Origin: RDXT01 sp033765305
GTDB lineage: Bacteria; Bacteroidota; Bacteroidia; J057
Direction of reading: 5' to 3'
DNA: 58,052 nucleotides
NCBI GenBank assembly: GCA_033765305.1
Contig: JANRID010000066.1
Span: 1-58,052 of the forward strand
Positions 21,177 through 29,600 of the stretch are shown in pieces. Positions within the stretch are counted from its first letter, which is position 1. Each line of letters opens with the position of its first letter. The position numbers and the translations under genes are program-made. Under the pieces are notes generated by a model. That model saw only the letters and a program-made list of their open reading frames with translations. It had not been told where the DNA came from and ran no database searches.

Positions 21177-22399
21177 GCGTCTATGTCGTAATTCTTGATT
21201 TTCCGGTACAGGGTACGTTCCGAGATCCCCAGCTCCGAAGCCGCCTTCTTGCGGTTGTTGTCGTGCTTGTTCAGGGCCTTGACGATCATCTCCTTCTCCT
21301 TCTTCTCCAGCGAAAGCGACTCCTCCAACAGAGGCAGCGAGGGCCGCATCGGTTGTACGGGCGGCGGCGCAGGCGCCTCCTCGTATTCGCGGAAGCTGTA
21401 GCGGGCAGACGGCTGGTTGGGGATAAACGTCACCGGATCGGGCTCCAGGTCCAGTTCGCGCGACTTCAGGTTAAGGTACATCATCTTTTTCAGCTCCGCC
21501 ACCTCCTTGCCCAGGTCGTAGATGAGCTTCATCATCATCGTACGGTCGTCCTCGGCCATCGGTTCGGAGCGGGGGCCGGCATCGGGGCGGGCGGGCAGAA
21601 TGCTCGGCAGGTAGCTGTCCTGCACGAGGAGATTTTTCTGGAGGATCAGCGGCGTCACGAGATCGCCCTTCACGAGCACCGTCAGCTTCTCCGCCAGGTT
21701 GCGGAGTTCGCGCACATTGCCGGGCCAGCGGTACTTATAGAGCAGCGGCACCGCCTCCTGGTCCAGGACGATGGGATCGCGCTTGTACTTCTCGCCGAAT
21801 TCGAGGGCAAAATACTGGAAGAGCAGCTCGATATCGCTGCCGCGTTCGCGCAGGGGCGGCACCACGAGGGCCACCGTATTAAGGCGGAAGTAAAGGTCTT
21901 CGCGGAAGCGGCCCTGGCGGATCATCTCCAGCAGATTCTTGTTTGTAGCGGCGATCACCCGTACATCGGCCTTGCGGACCTTGGAGGCGCCCACGCGGAG
22001 GTACTCGCCGTTTTCGAGCAGGCGGAGAAGGCGGGCCTGAGTCGCGAGGGGCATTTCGCCGATCTCATCGAGGAAGATCGTACCGCCGTCCACCTCCTCG
22101 AAGTAGCCCTTGCGGGTTTCATAGGCGGACGTGAACGAGCCGCGTTCGTGGCCGAAAAGTTCGGAGTCAAGGGTGCCTTCGGGGATGGCGCCGGTATTGA
22201 CGGCGAGGTACGGCTGGTGGCGGCGCTTGCTGAACTGATGGATAATGCGGGGAAATACATCCTTGCCGGTGCCGTTTTCGCCGTAGACGAGCACGGAGAC
22301 CTCGGTAGGCGCCACCTGCATGGCGATTTCGATGGCATTGTTGATTTCGCGGCAGTTGCCGACGATGCCGAAGCGCTGTTTGATCTGGGGGATGGTCAT
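21173..22399 (-). CDS. Sigma54-type AAA+ transcriptional regulator with altered GAFTGA loop
   Basis: 408 residues, no N-terminal receiver. The AAA+ domain starts near residue 11 (FGIVGNCREIN). Walker A GENGTGKD (40-47), Walker B GGTIFLDEIGE (105-115), arginine-finger region FREDLYFRLN, and WPGNVREL. The C-terminal Fis-type helix-turn-helix is KKAASELGISERTLYRKI. The sigma54-contacting GAFTGA loop is GSFTSA here (87-92), so canonical sigma54 activation is doubtful. It belongs to the Bacteroidota miaB-regulator-lptE-secG operon as I recall it. It follows the TOPRIM-like gene after 4 bases and overlaps lptE by 4. Confidence 0.9.
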   Translation of the reverse strand: MTIPQIKQRFGIVGNCREINNAIEIAMQVAPTEVSVLVYGENGTGKDVFPRIIHQFSKRRHQPYLAVNTGAIPEGTLDSELFGHERGSFTSAYETRKGYFEEVDGGTIFLDEIGEMPLATQARLLRLLENGEYLRVGASKVRKADVRVIAATNKNLLEMIRQGRFREDLYFRLNTVALVVPPLRERGSDIELLFQYFALEFGEKYKRDPIVLDQEAVPLLYKYRWPGNVRELRNLAEKLTVLVKGDLVTPLILQKNLLVQDSYLPSILPARPDAGPRSEPMAEDDRTMMMKLIYDLGKEVAELKKMMYLNLKSRELDLEPDPVTFIPNQPSARYSFREYEEAPAPPPVQPMRPSLPLLEESLSLEKKEKEMIVKALNKHDNNRKKAASELGISERTLYRKIKNYDIDA

Positions 22400-22403
22400 G
22401 GGG

Positions 22404-23045
22404 TCAGGCGGCGAACAAGGTTTTCAGCCAGTGGACAAATGCGGCGCATACAGGCTGTTGGAGATCGAAATGTTGGGCAGTAACAGACTGGCCCATCGGT
22501 TTTCCGGGCTGCTCCTGCCAGGCGAGCCAGGTATGAAGCAAGGCTTTGGAGCGGTCCTGGGCAGGATACCGCTGGATATGTTCTGCTTCCATGCGGTTGA
22601 GGCTTTCCACTGCATGATGCAGCAGCCGGTCCTGTTCCGGGATGAGCAGGCGCATAAAATCTTCCAGCTCCCCCGGCGATTGATTATCCGGCATCATCCA
22701 GATGCCGAAGGTGACCAGGCCTTCGGCACGGAGGACCGTGCCATGGGGATCCGGCCGGTCCGGGACCAGATAACCCTTGGATGTCAGCATATTCCGGATC
22801 GATTGCCAGCGGGCTTGCGGATGCTGGTCCGCGTCCAGGATGATCCCGCGTGCGAGGCCTGGGTATTCGTCGGGTGCCGACAGCGCCGCGTTCAGGATGC
22901 CTGCGGTTTTTTGCAGATTGCTCAATCCTGCTTTTGCTTCTACGGCAAACGTCTCTTGCAGTCCGGACGCCTTGCAAATCGCCCATACCACATGCAGGTC
23001 GTCCTTGCCTTCCACATACAGGGTATTGGGATTGACACGTTCCAT
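22404..23045 (-). CDS. TOPRIM-like protein (DUF3226-like), last gene of the ATPase/nuclease cassette
   Basis: 213 residues. TOPRIM-like motifs: YVEGKDD with E12 and D15/D16, and GIILDAD with D71 and D73, the expected Glu and DxD metal-binding acids. It resembles DUF3226 proteins, small TOPRIM-like partners of AAA/ABC ATPases. Its start overlaps the stop of the upstream ATPase by one base (TGATG), so the two are translationally coupled. Expected role: metal-dependent nuclease effector controlled by the neighbouring ATPase, as in OLD, Gabija and PARIS-type systems where ATPase and TOPRIM are fused or adjacent. This is inference; no activity is shown. Confidence 0.7.
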   Translation of the reverse strand: MERVNPNTLYVEGKDDLHVVWAICKASGLQETFAVEAKAGLSNLQKTAGILNAALSAPDEYPGLARGIILDADQHPQARWQSIRNMLTSKGYLVPDRPDPHGTVLRAEGLVTFGIWMMPDNQSPGELEDFMRLLIPEQDRLLHHAVESLNRMEAEHIQRYPAQDRSKALLHTWLAWQEQPGKPMGQSVTAQHFDLQQPVCAAFVHWLKTLFAA

Positions 23046-23998
23046 CAGCGCAGTTCGATCTGGTTTTCAATAGCCGTCTGCACCGTTTCCGCGTCGAAAT
23101 TCGCCTCTCGGATCTGCCGCTGCGGATTGCGGTAGAGGCGGATCAGGCGGGCATCCTGCCCGAAACCGGGCTGATTGGCCGCCGCTGCAAAGGCCTCCAC
23201 GCAGTCCCGGCTGTGGGTGGTGGCGAAGACCTGCACATCGAGCGCCTGCGCCAGGCGGAAGACCGCCTCCCAGACCTGCCGCTGCACGGAGTAGTGCAGG
23301 CCGTTTTCGAATTCGTCGATGAGGAGGATGCCGTTTTCTCCTCCGACGATCGACAGGAGAATTCCCAAGATACGGCCCATCCCTTCGCCGAGGTGCATGA
23401 GAGGTATCGGACGCTTCTGTCCTTTCAGCAGAACCTGAAAACGCCGCTTTCCGCCGGGCGTTTTGCCTAATCCGATCTTCTCAATATCCGGCTCGATTTG
23501 CTGCAATACCTGTAGGGCAGTATCCTCGTATGGGGTCAGAAAAAATGCATCATCCCATAACGTTTCTAATTCACGCATTTGCAGTGCAGCAGATCCAACT
23601 AGTTTACACGGCCCGGAATCAAGATCCGACAGCAGGCGCAGTTCGCAATCCAGGTGCTCGAAATAGTTGTTGCTCTCGGACAGCGTGTATGGCTTTCCGG
23701 TCTTATTATTAATCAGTTGCAGTGCATGTTCGTTGATGAATGCCTCCTCAAGGATGTTTCTGTTGAAAAAAAGCGAGGCAAACGCATCGAACCGCTCGAC
23801 TAGATTATTGTTAATATCTTCGCCTCTGGTACTGAGCACAGGATACCAGTTATTTTTCCCGGATGCGGTATACACCGCCTCCAGCAGGCTCGTCTTGCCG
23901 GTGTTGTTCTTCCCGGTGATCAGGTTGACCCGCGCCAGCGAACCGATGCGCAGGTCCTCGAAGCACTTGAAGTTGCGGATGTGCAGGCTGCTCAGCAT
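23045..23998 (-). CDS. ABC-type AAA ATPase (OLD/AAA_15-like), partner of the TOPRIM-like protein
   Basis: 317 residues. Starts LHIRNFKCFEDLRI, the usual SMC/OLD-like opening. Walker A GKNNTGKTS (29-37), signature LGEGMGR (203-209), Walker B ILLIDEFEN (224-232) and the H-loop ATTHSRDC (259-266). The insert between Walker A and signature (about 50-195) is helical. It is the length expected of a stand-alone OLD-type ATPase without fused nuclease. The coding region between 23.52 and 23.88 kb is visibly A+T-richer than flanking genes. Three bases separate it from the upstream nuclease-like gene. Confidence 0.85.
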   Translation of the reverse strand: MLSSLHIRNFKCFEDLRIGSLARVNLITGKNNTGKTSLLEAVYTASGKNNWYPVLSTRGEDINNNLVERFDAFASLFFNRNILEEAFINEHALQLINNKTGKPYTLSESNNYFEHLDCELRLLSDLDSGPCKLVGSAALQMRELETLWDDAFFLTPYEDTALQVLQQIEPDIEKIGLGKTPGGKRRFQVLLKGQKRPIPLMHLGEGMGRILGILLSIVGGENGILLIDEFENGLHYSVQRQVWEAVFRLAQALDVQVFATTHSRDCVEAFAAAANQPGFGQDARLIRLYRNPQRQIREANFDAETVQTAIENQIELR

Positions 23999-24001
23999 GG
24001 G

Positions 24002-24463
24002 TCAGAGGAATTCGGTGAAAGGGGTGGACTTGGTCATAAGACCTCCGCTTCGCATTTTCAGCAGGGTTTGGAGCCTTTTGTACTCGCTGGACCGAAGATC
24101 CGGGCCGGGCGTACGGCTCGGAATAATCCGCCCGTGGAGGACCGTATCCGGCTCCAGCAGGCTCCGGAACTCCGGGTGCTCCAGCGTAGCCAGAATCTGC
24201 ACGCAGGCTTTGCGCACATCGGATCCCTTCAGCTCGACCAGATAGAGGATGTTCCGCCCGCAGCGGAGCACAAGGAAGTCACATTTTTTGCCGGCATCTG
24301 GTGGAATCAGTCCGCCGTCCACCTGCACCTTCATCAGGGGTTCAGGTGGATTAGATCGATTTTCAAGTGTATAAGTGCTTCCCCCTTCCCGGAGCACCAG
24401 CTTGCGCTGGTTGGGGTGATATTCCGCAAAGGGCTTGGAACGCAGGGTATCGCAGGCTTTCAT
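24002..24463 (-). CDS. Small PD-(D/E)XK-like protein of the cassette
   Basis: 153 residues, no family recognised. The segment KKCDFLVLRCGRNILYLVELKGSD carries D62, E77 and K79 on two adjacent hydrophobic strands, the core signature of PD-(D/E)XK nucleases (D-x(14)-E-x-K), followed by a helix (RKACVQILATLE) as that fold requires. Size fits a minimal nuclease core. Its start overlaps the stop of the first ATPase by 4 bases (ATGA). In this context it could be a second nuclease effector or a DNA-recognition subunit. The assignment rests on one motif read by eye. Confidence 0.6.
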   Translation of the reverse strand: MKACDTLRSKPFAEYHPNQRKLVLREGGSTYTLENRSNPPEPLMKVQVDGGLIPPDAGKKCDFLVLRCGRNILYLVELKGSDVRKACVQILATLEHPEFRSLLEPDTVLHGRIIPSRTPGPDLRSSEYKRLQTLLKMRSGGLMTKSTPFTEFL

Positions 24464-25740
24464 GGCGTCGGGGCGTGCTGCAGGTTGAAAAGCGCGTCAT
24501 AGGTTTCGTTGATCCGGGCGGAGGCGCCGTCGATCTCTTCAGCTCGGATCTGCTGTAGCTCCTCGTCCATGATGGACCGGATGGTACCCCCGTCCACGTA
24601 ATAGGCGCCCACCCGCGCCGGGTCGATCCACAGCTCGCGGGGGATCAGGGCCGCCGTTTCGTCCGGCTGCTGCTGGCCTACCTGCCAGGCATAGAGGAGG
24701 TTGTTGAACGCCGAGAGGATGTAGGGACTGTGGGTGGTGAGGAGAAGCTGGTTGGATTCCTCGTTTCTCTGGTTAGGCCAGCCTGGCTGATTGACAAAAT
24801 ATGCGAGCAGTTCTGTCATCCGGCGCTGTCCCTCCGGAAAGAGATGCGCTTCGGGCTCCTCGATGACAAGAAACGCCCGGGTCCGGTTTTGAAGCAGTTC
24901 GAGAAGATATCGGATTAGATGATAGGTTTCCCGCTGTCCTGATGAGAGCTGGTCTACGGGAATGGCCATGCCGGGTTTGATCGCCAAGTGATTGTTACTC
25001 ATAATCCCCTGTGTTGCGCTAGCAGCAGACTGGAGAATATGCATTACAGTCTCCCGAATTTGATAGTTATCCTGAAGTATTTGATCATCTGTTGAAATAG
25101 TTTGGAAGTTGAAAACAAAATAGGGGATTAGGTTACTGAATACCTCAACTTCCTTGTTGAAGTTAATGAGCGCCAATGTCGCTTTTCCTTCCGGAATGAA
25201 TCCGGCTATTCTTGCATCATCGAAGATTCCGTTGATAAGTGGTTTGATGTCGGGAATATTTTTCCGTGTAGCCATCAGTTTTTTATACTCATCTAGAGTA
25301 ATTTTTCTGTCATTGTGTATAGGTTCGATTTCCCGGAAAACTTCATATACTTCTCGCAGCTTTTCCTCAAAGCTTTCCGATAAATGAACCAATGGAGAAG
25401 CATTTGTAATATCAATCAGCATCAAATCAGATAGGTGGATATGAATTCGGGATTCTCCACTCTGGAATTGCCTGCTGAAACTGGCGTTGCCGAAGATGGA
25501 CTGAAGCTCGCTATAGACAGCATTGCGGAACTGCTGAATAAAAGATTTATCCGAGATAAACTGCTTGCTCAATAACTCGGATACGACCCGGCTCAGCACT
25601 TCTTTAATGCGCTTCGCAAACCATACCACCTTCGCAATCGTGCTCTTCCCGCTCGCCTGCGGGCCGATGAAAATGTTCAGGTCCCGTACGTCCAGCTGAA
25701 CGTCGCGGAGCGGACCAACATGTTGGATCTCGATGCGCAT
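24460..25740 (-). CDS. ABC-type AAA ATPase, first gene of the cassette
   Basis: 426 residues from ATG 25740, where the protein begins MRIEIQHVGPL; an alternative ATG at 25767 abuts the miaB stop codon directly. Walker A GPQASGKST (26-34), signature LSSGQ (265-269), Walker B LVIEEPEAHLF (291-301), H-loop TTHSPY (335-340). The middle (40-260) is a long helical insert, and the C-terminal tail has GGTIRSIMDEELQQI. It is unlike the second ATPase of the cassette in sequence. The stretch 25021-25140 is 36% G+C (43 of 120 bases) against roughly 60% for neighbours, indicating transfer. Confidence 0.85.
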   Translation of the reverse strand: MRIEIQHVGPLRDVQLDVRDLNIFIGPQASGKSTIAKVVWFAKRIKEVLSRVVSELLSKQFISDKSFIQQFRNAVYSELQSIFGNASFSRQFQSGESRIHIHLSDLMLIDITNASPLVHLSESFEEKLREVYEVFREIEPIHNDRKITLDEYKKLMATRKNIPDIKPLINGIFDDARIAGFIPEGKATLALINFNKEVEVFSNLIPYFVFNFQTISTDDQILQDNYQIRETVMHILQSAASATQGIMSNNHLAIKPGMAIPVDQLSSGQRETYHLIRYLLELLQNRTRAFLVIEEPEAHLFPEGQRRMTELLAYFVNQPGWPNQRNEESNQLLLTTHSPYILSAFNNLLYAWQVGQQQPDETAALIPRELWIDPARVGAYYVDGGTIRSIMDEELQQIRAEEIDGASARINETYDALFNLQHAPTP

Positions 25741-25767
25741 AAAACATTGGTAATCTAAACGCTGCAT

Positions 25768-27264
25768 TTACCCCGCAATCTCCCCCCGGAGCGTCGCGCT
25801 CGTGGCGCCTGTCACGCGCACACGCACGTAGCTGCCCGGACGCAGGCCCGCCCGCTTCGGAAATACGAGCATCTGGTTGCCGTCGTTGCGGCCGCAGAAT
25901 TCATCCGCCGACCGGTGGCTGTCGCCTTCGATCAGCACCTCGAACTCCTGCCCCTTCAGCGATTCGTTCCAGGCCAGCGAAAGCCGCCGCTGCAGGTCGA
26001 TCACCTCGCTCAGCCGCCGCTTTTTGACTTCCTCCGGCACATCGTCGGCCAGCCGCTTGGCAGCCGGCGTGCCCGGACGCTCACTGTAGGCAAACATGAA
26101 CGCCGATGCGTAGGCCGAGGCCTCCATGACCTCCAGCGTCTCGCGGTGGTCCTCCTCCGTCTCGGTGCAGAATCCCGTGATGATGTCCGTCGAGATGGCG
26201 CAGCCTGGCACGATCTCCCGGATGCGGCGCACCTTTTCCTCGTACCATTCGCGGGTATAGCCCCGGTTCATCAGGCCGAGGATGCGGCTGCTGCCCGACT
26301 GCACGGGCAGGTGGATGTAGTTGCAGATATTCGGATAGCGGGCCATGGTGAACAGCACCTCGTCCGTGATGTCCTTGGGGTGCGAGGTGGAAAACCGCAC
26401 CCGCAGGTCCGGCGCAATCTCCGCCACCATCGCCAGCAGGTCCGCAAAGCCGGTCAGCGCCGCTGGATCTTCCAGTGATCCGCTTTCCAGCGCCTTGACA
26501 ATCTGCGCCTTGCCTTTCAGGCTTTCATCCGCCGACCAAAGGTAGGAGTCTACATTCTGCCCCAGCAGGGTCACCTCGCGGTAGCCCGCTTCGTAGAGGT
26601 CGCGGCATTCCTGCACGATGGAGTGCGGATCCCGGCTGCGCTCGCGCCCGCGCGTGAAGGGCACCACGCAGAACGAGCACATGTTGTCGCAGCCCCGCAT
26701 GATGGTCACAAAAGCCGTCACGCCGTTGGAATTGAGGCGCACCGGCGAAAGGTCGGCGTAGGTCTCCTCGCGGGAGAGCAGCACGTTGATGGCTTTCTGG
26801 CCGCCGTCCACCTCGCCGATGAGGCGGGGCAGGTCCCGGTAGGCATCGGGGCCTACTACGAGATCCACCAGCTTTTCCTGCTCGATCAGGCGGCCCTTGA
26901 GGCGCTCCGCCATGCAGCCCAGCACGCCCACGAGCAGATGCGGCTGCTCGGCCTTGCGCTTGCGGAACGACCGGAGGCGGTTGAGGGCCTTTTCTTCGGC
27001 ATTTTCGCGGATGGAGCAGGTATTGATGAAGAGCAGGTCGGCTTCGTCGGCATTGGACGTGAAGCCGTAGTTCATGCTGCTCAGCACAGAGGCCACAATC
27101 TCGGTGTCCGAGAAGTTCATCTGGCAGCCGTACGTTTCGATATAGGCCAGCCGCTCAGGGCGCTGCGCCGCCGGCTGCCCCTCGTAGGCGCTGCCCTGGA
27201 GATCTTCGCTGATGGTTTTCTCCGCCAGCGGGGTAAAGGTGCGTTGTGTGATTTTATCGCGCAT
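25768..27264 (-). CDS. miaB: tRNA-2-methylthio-N6-dimethylallyladenosine synthase MiaB
   Basis: 498 residues. N-terminal UPF0004 domain (YIETYGCQMNFSDTE), the radical-SAM cluster motif CDNMCSFCVVPFTRGRERSR, HLPVQSGS in the barrel, and a C-terminal TRAM domain (ending VRVTGATSATLRGEIAG). MiaB adds a methylthio group to i6A37 of tRNAs reading codons starting with U, using two 4Fe-4S clusters. Start ATG 27264 precedes the conserved region by about 45 residues; an upstream start at 27300 is less likely. First gene of a minus-strand operon running to secG; its stop codon directly abuts the start region of the cassette ATPase. Confidence 0.95.
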   Translation of the reverse strand: MRDKITQRTFTPLAEKTISEDLQGSAYEGQPAAQRPERLAYIETYGCQMNFSDTEIVASVLSSMNYGFTSNADEADLLFINTCSIRENAEEKALNRLRSFRKRKAEQPHLLVGVLGCMAERLKGRLIEQEKLVDLVVGPDAYRDLPRLIGEVDGGQKAINVLLSREETYADLSPVRLNSNGVTAFVTIMRGCDNMCSFCVVPFTRGRERSRDPHSIVQECRDLYEAGYREVTLLGQNVDSYLWSADESLKGKAQIVKALESGSLEDPAALTGFADLLAMVAEIAPDLRVRFSTSHPKDITDEVLFTMARYPNICNYIHLPVQSGSSRILGLMNRGYTREWYEEKVRRIREIVPGCAISTDIITGFCTETEEDHRETLEVMEASAYASAFMFAYSERPGTPAAKRLADDVPEEVKKRRLSEVIDLQRRLSLAWNESLKGQEFEVLIEGDSHRSADEFCGRNDGNQMLVFPKRAGLRPGSYVRVRVTGATSATLRGEIAG

Positions 27265-27289
27265 GGACCGGATGCCTGTGTTGGAAGGG

Positions 27290-27297
27290 CAAATATA
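27290..27297 (-). promoter_or_regulatory. -7 box of the miaB operon promoter
   Basis: On the minus strand TATATTTG, an exact TAnnTTTG match, lies about 26 bases before the miaB ATG in the only A+T-rich part of the region. The nearest TTG is 13 bases upstream, shorter than the usual 19-21, so the -33 element is poor. Confidence 0.55.
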
Positions 27298-27457
27298 CAA
27301 ATTTTTCTGTCAAAATGGCAGATGCGCAGCAATTGCCTCCGTCCCGGCGTCTGCCTGTGGGCCGGGCACTGGCGGCGGCGCTCAATTTCTCCGCACAGGC
27401 GCCGCGGGCGCTGGGTAAATTCTCGCTTTCTTTCTAGTATTGGCCAAATTCCTCCGT

Positions 27458-29011
27458 ATGCGCACCCTCTGGCTCTGTATGCTGGCCTGCCTGCTGACGT
27501 CGCTGAATCAAAGCTGCGTGTTCCGGCAGGTGCAGCGTGAACTGGTGGCCGTCGATTCGGCCCGTTCGCTCAACCCGGAGCGCAAATACCTCAAGGCCCA
27601 CATGAAAAACGGGGAGCTCTACGTCCTGCACCAATGGGCAGTGACCGAGTCGGAGCCGCTGGAAGTCCGGGGATTGGGGAAATATTACGACGCCAACCGC
27701 CGCCTGCTCGAAGAGCGCCTGAACGATCCCTTTGTGCTGCCGCTCGAAGCCGTGGCGCTGTTCGAGACCAATCAGACCGGTGCCCTGCACGGCGAAGTCG
27801 CCGCCATGGCCATCATCACCGGCGCTTCGGCTGTGCTTACGGCGCTTTGCCTCATCAATCCGAAGGTCTGCTTCGGTTCCTGCCCTACCTATTACGCCTT
27901 CGACGGCGATACCATGCGCCTGCAGGCGGAGGGCTTTTCGTCCAGCATTTCCCCCTCCATGGAGGCGGTGGATGTGGATATGCTCTACCATGCGCAGCAG
28001 ACAGGCCCCGAATTCCGCCTCGGCCTCACCAACGAGGCCCTCGAAACGCATGTGATCCGCTATTCCGATCTGCTGGTTTTCCCCCGGAAGCCTGGAGAAC
28101 GGGTATTTGCCGGCGCCGGAGGGCGCTGGTATGCCGTCGGCGGCCTGCAAGGCCCCCGCAGCTGCCGGGCGCCGGAAGGCGACTGTGCCGCAGCCCTGGC
28201 CGCTTTCGATGCGCAGGAGCGCTTCAGCCTCGCCGACTCGCAGGATCTGGCCGCCAAAGAAGTCCTTGAGCTGGACTTCGGCCCGGCACCGGAGCAGCCT
28301 GCGCTGGTCATCGCCGCCCGCCAGTCGCTGATGACCACCTACCTCTTTTACAGCAGCCTGGCCTACATGGGCCGTACGATGGGCTACTGGTCCGGACGGC
28401 TCGAAGCCGGCGACGAAGGCCTCTACCGCGCTTTCCGCCGGATGTACGACCTCCTCGGCGGGATTGAGATCCAGGTCCCCGATGCCAAAGGCCGCTGGCA
28501 GACCGTCGAAACCCTCCAGGAGGCCGGCCCCATCGCGACCGACGCGCATGTCATTCCGCTGCCGCCGCACTACCGGGGCAAGGTCCGCCTGCGCATGACC
28601 AGGGGCCTCTGGCGCCTCAACTACCTCGCCGCCGGCAGCCTGGCCGGGGCCCGCGAGCCGGTCCGGCTCATGCCCAGCCGGGTAGAGTCTGCCGATGCGG
28701 CCCTGGCAGCCGCCGCCATGGAGGCTTTCACCTGCCGCGAGCACCCCCTCGTGACCCTGCCCGGCGCTGCCTGCACCCTGGTGTACACCCTGCCCGATGC
28801 GGATACGCAGTGGGAATTTTTCCTCGAATCCAAGGGCTACTACCTCGAATGGATGCGCAACGAATGGCTGGCCGATGAAAGCCCCTACCGCCTGGCCCTG
28901 CTCTACAAGCGCCCCCGCACCCTCCTGCGCAAGCTGGCGCCCCCCTTCAAAGCCGCCGAACCCGACATGGAATCCACCTTCTGGAACAGCCGATATGTGG
29001 TGCCGAATTAA
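27458..29011 (+). CDS. Large lipoprotein of unknown function
   Basis: 517 residues from ATG 27458 (preferred to TTG 27440). Signal peptide with lipobox-like LNQSC. The sequence CFGSCPTYYAFDGDTMRLQAEGFS (near residue 140) is a motif I associate with a group of uncharacterised Bacteroidota envelope proteins. A short hydrophobic stretch (AAMAIITGASAVLTALCLI) precedes it. The C-terminal half alternates beta strands and Gly/Pro turns. Its 3' end overlaps the next gene by 17 bases. No enzymatic motif seen. Divergent from miaB. Confidence 0.75.
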   Translation: MRTLWLCMLACLLTSLNQSCVFRQVQRELVAVDSARSLNPERKYLKAHMKNGELYVLHQWAVTESEPLEVRGLGKYYDANRRLLEERLNDPFVLPLEAVALFETNQTGALHGEVAAMAIITGASAVLTALCLINPKVCFGSCPTYYAFDGDTMRLQAEGFSSSISPSMEAVDVDMLYHAQQTGPEFRLGLTNEALETHVIRYSDLLVFPRKPGERVFAGAGGRWYAVGGLQGPRSCRAPEGDCAAALAAFDAQERFSLADSQDLAAKEVLELDFGPAPEQPALVIAARQSLMTTYLFYSSLAYMGRTMGYWSGRLEAGDEGLYRAFRRMYDLLGGIEIQVPDAKGRWQTVETLQEAGPIATDAHVIPLPPHYRGKVRLRMTRGLWRLNYLAAGSLAGAREPVRLMPSRVESADAALAAAAMEAFTCREHPLVTLPGAACTLVYTLPDADTQWEFFLESKGYYLEWMRNEWLADESPYRLALLYKRPRTLLRKLAPPFKAAEPDMESTFWNSRYVVPN

Positions 29012-29582
29012 CTGGATCTGGCTGGCTGCCGGCCTGCTGGCCGCCTGCACGCCTTCGCGCTATGCGCCCGCCGAATATCAGCCCCGCCGCAAGGACCTCG
29101 AAGCCTTCCCGTACGGCGCCTGGATGGCCATGCAGTACCGCGCCGGCGATTCCACGCTGTTCACGGCGGAAGGGGAACTGCTCGGATTCCGGGACGAATA
29201 CGTGTTTCTCGTCGGGCGAGAAGGGCCCTATGTCCTGCCTCAGGACAGCGTAGCGGCCGCGCATCTGTGGATCTTCCAGAAGGAAACGGGCAAATATGCC
29301 GTCTGGACCGCCATCGGCTCAGCTGCGTCGCTCTCGCATGGATTTCTGTTTCTGCTCACCGGCTCCGCCTGGCTCACGGTCGGGCTGACCGCCATCATCA
29401 CGGAAGACAGCCGCCGGGACGAGCTCGATCTGGCCCGGCACCGCTGGGACCGCATCCGCACCTATGCGCGCTATCCGCAGGGCATTCCGGAGGATCTCGA
29501 TCTTTCGGCGGTCCGGATGCAGCCGGTACTGGTCCGCCCCGGCGAGGCAGCGCCGCAGGCGGGGACGAAGGCGAACGAATAA
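28995..29582 (+). CDS. Small lipoprotein with a transmembrane hairpin
   Basis: 195 residues. The ATG at 28995 lies inside the end of the preceding gene (17-base overlap, different frame) and starts a lipoprotein signal peptide with lipobox LLAAC. The middle has a short beta part (GELLGFRDEYVFLVG) and then a hydrophobic hairpin (YAVWTAIGSAASLSHGF and LLTGSAWLTVGLTAII) before a charged tail. Translational coupling with the larger lipoprotein suggests a joint envelope function. Family not recognised. Confidence 0.75.
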   Translation: MWCRINWIWLAAGLLAACTPSRYAPAEYQPRRKDLEAFPYGAWMAMQYRAGDSTLFTAEGELLGFRDEYVFLVGREGPYVLPQDSVAAAHLWIFQKETGKYAVWTAIGSAASLSHGFLFLLTGSAWLTVGLTAIITEDSRRDELDLARHRWDRIRTYARYPQGIPEDLDLSAVRMQPVLVRPGEAAPQAGTKANE

Positions 29583-29600
29583 CCCGCAGGGTGCGCTGCC

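Noticed and set aside
22404..25767. Naming the cassette PARIS, Gabija or OLD
   Set aside because: PARIS uses a DUF4435 TOPRIM protein, Gabija and class 2 OLD fuse ATPase and TOPRIM, and none carries the second ATPase plus small PD-(D/E)XK protein, so only similarity is claimed.
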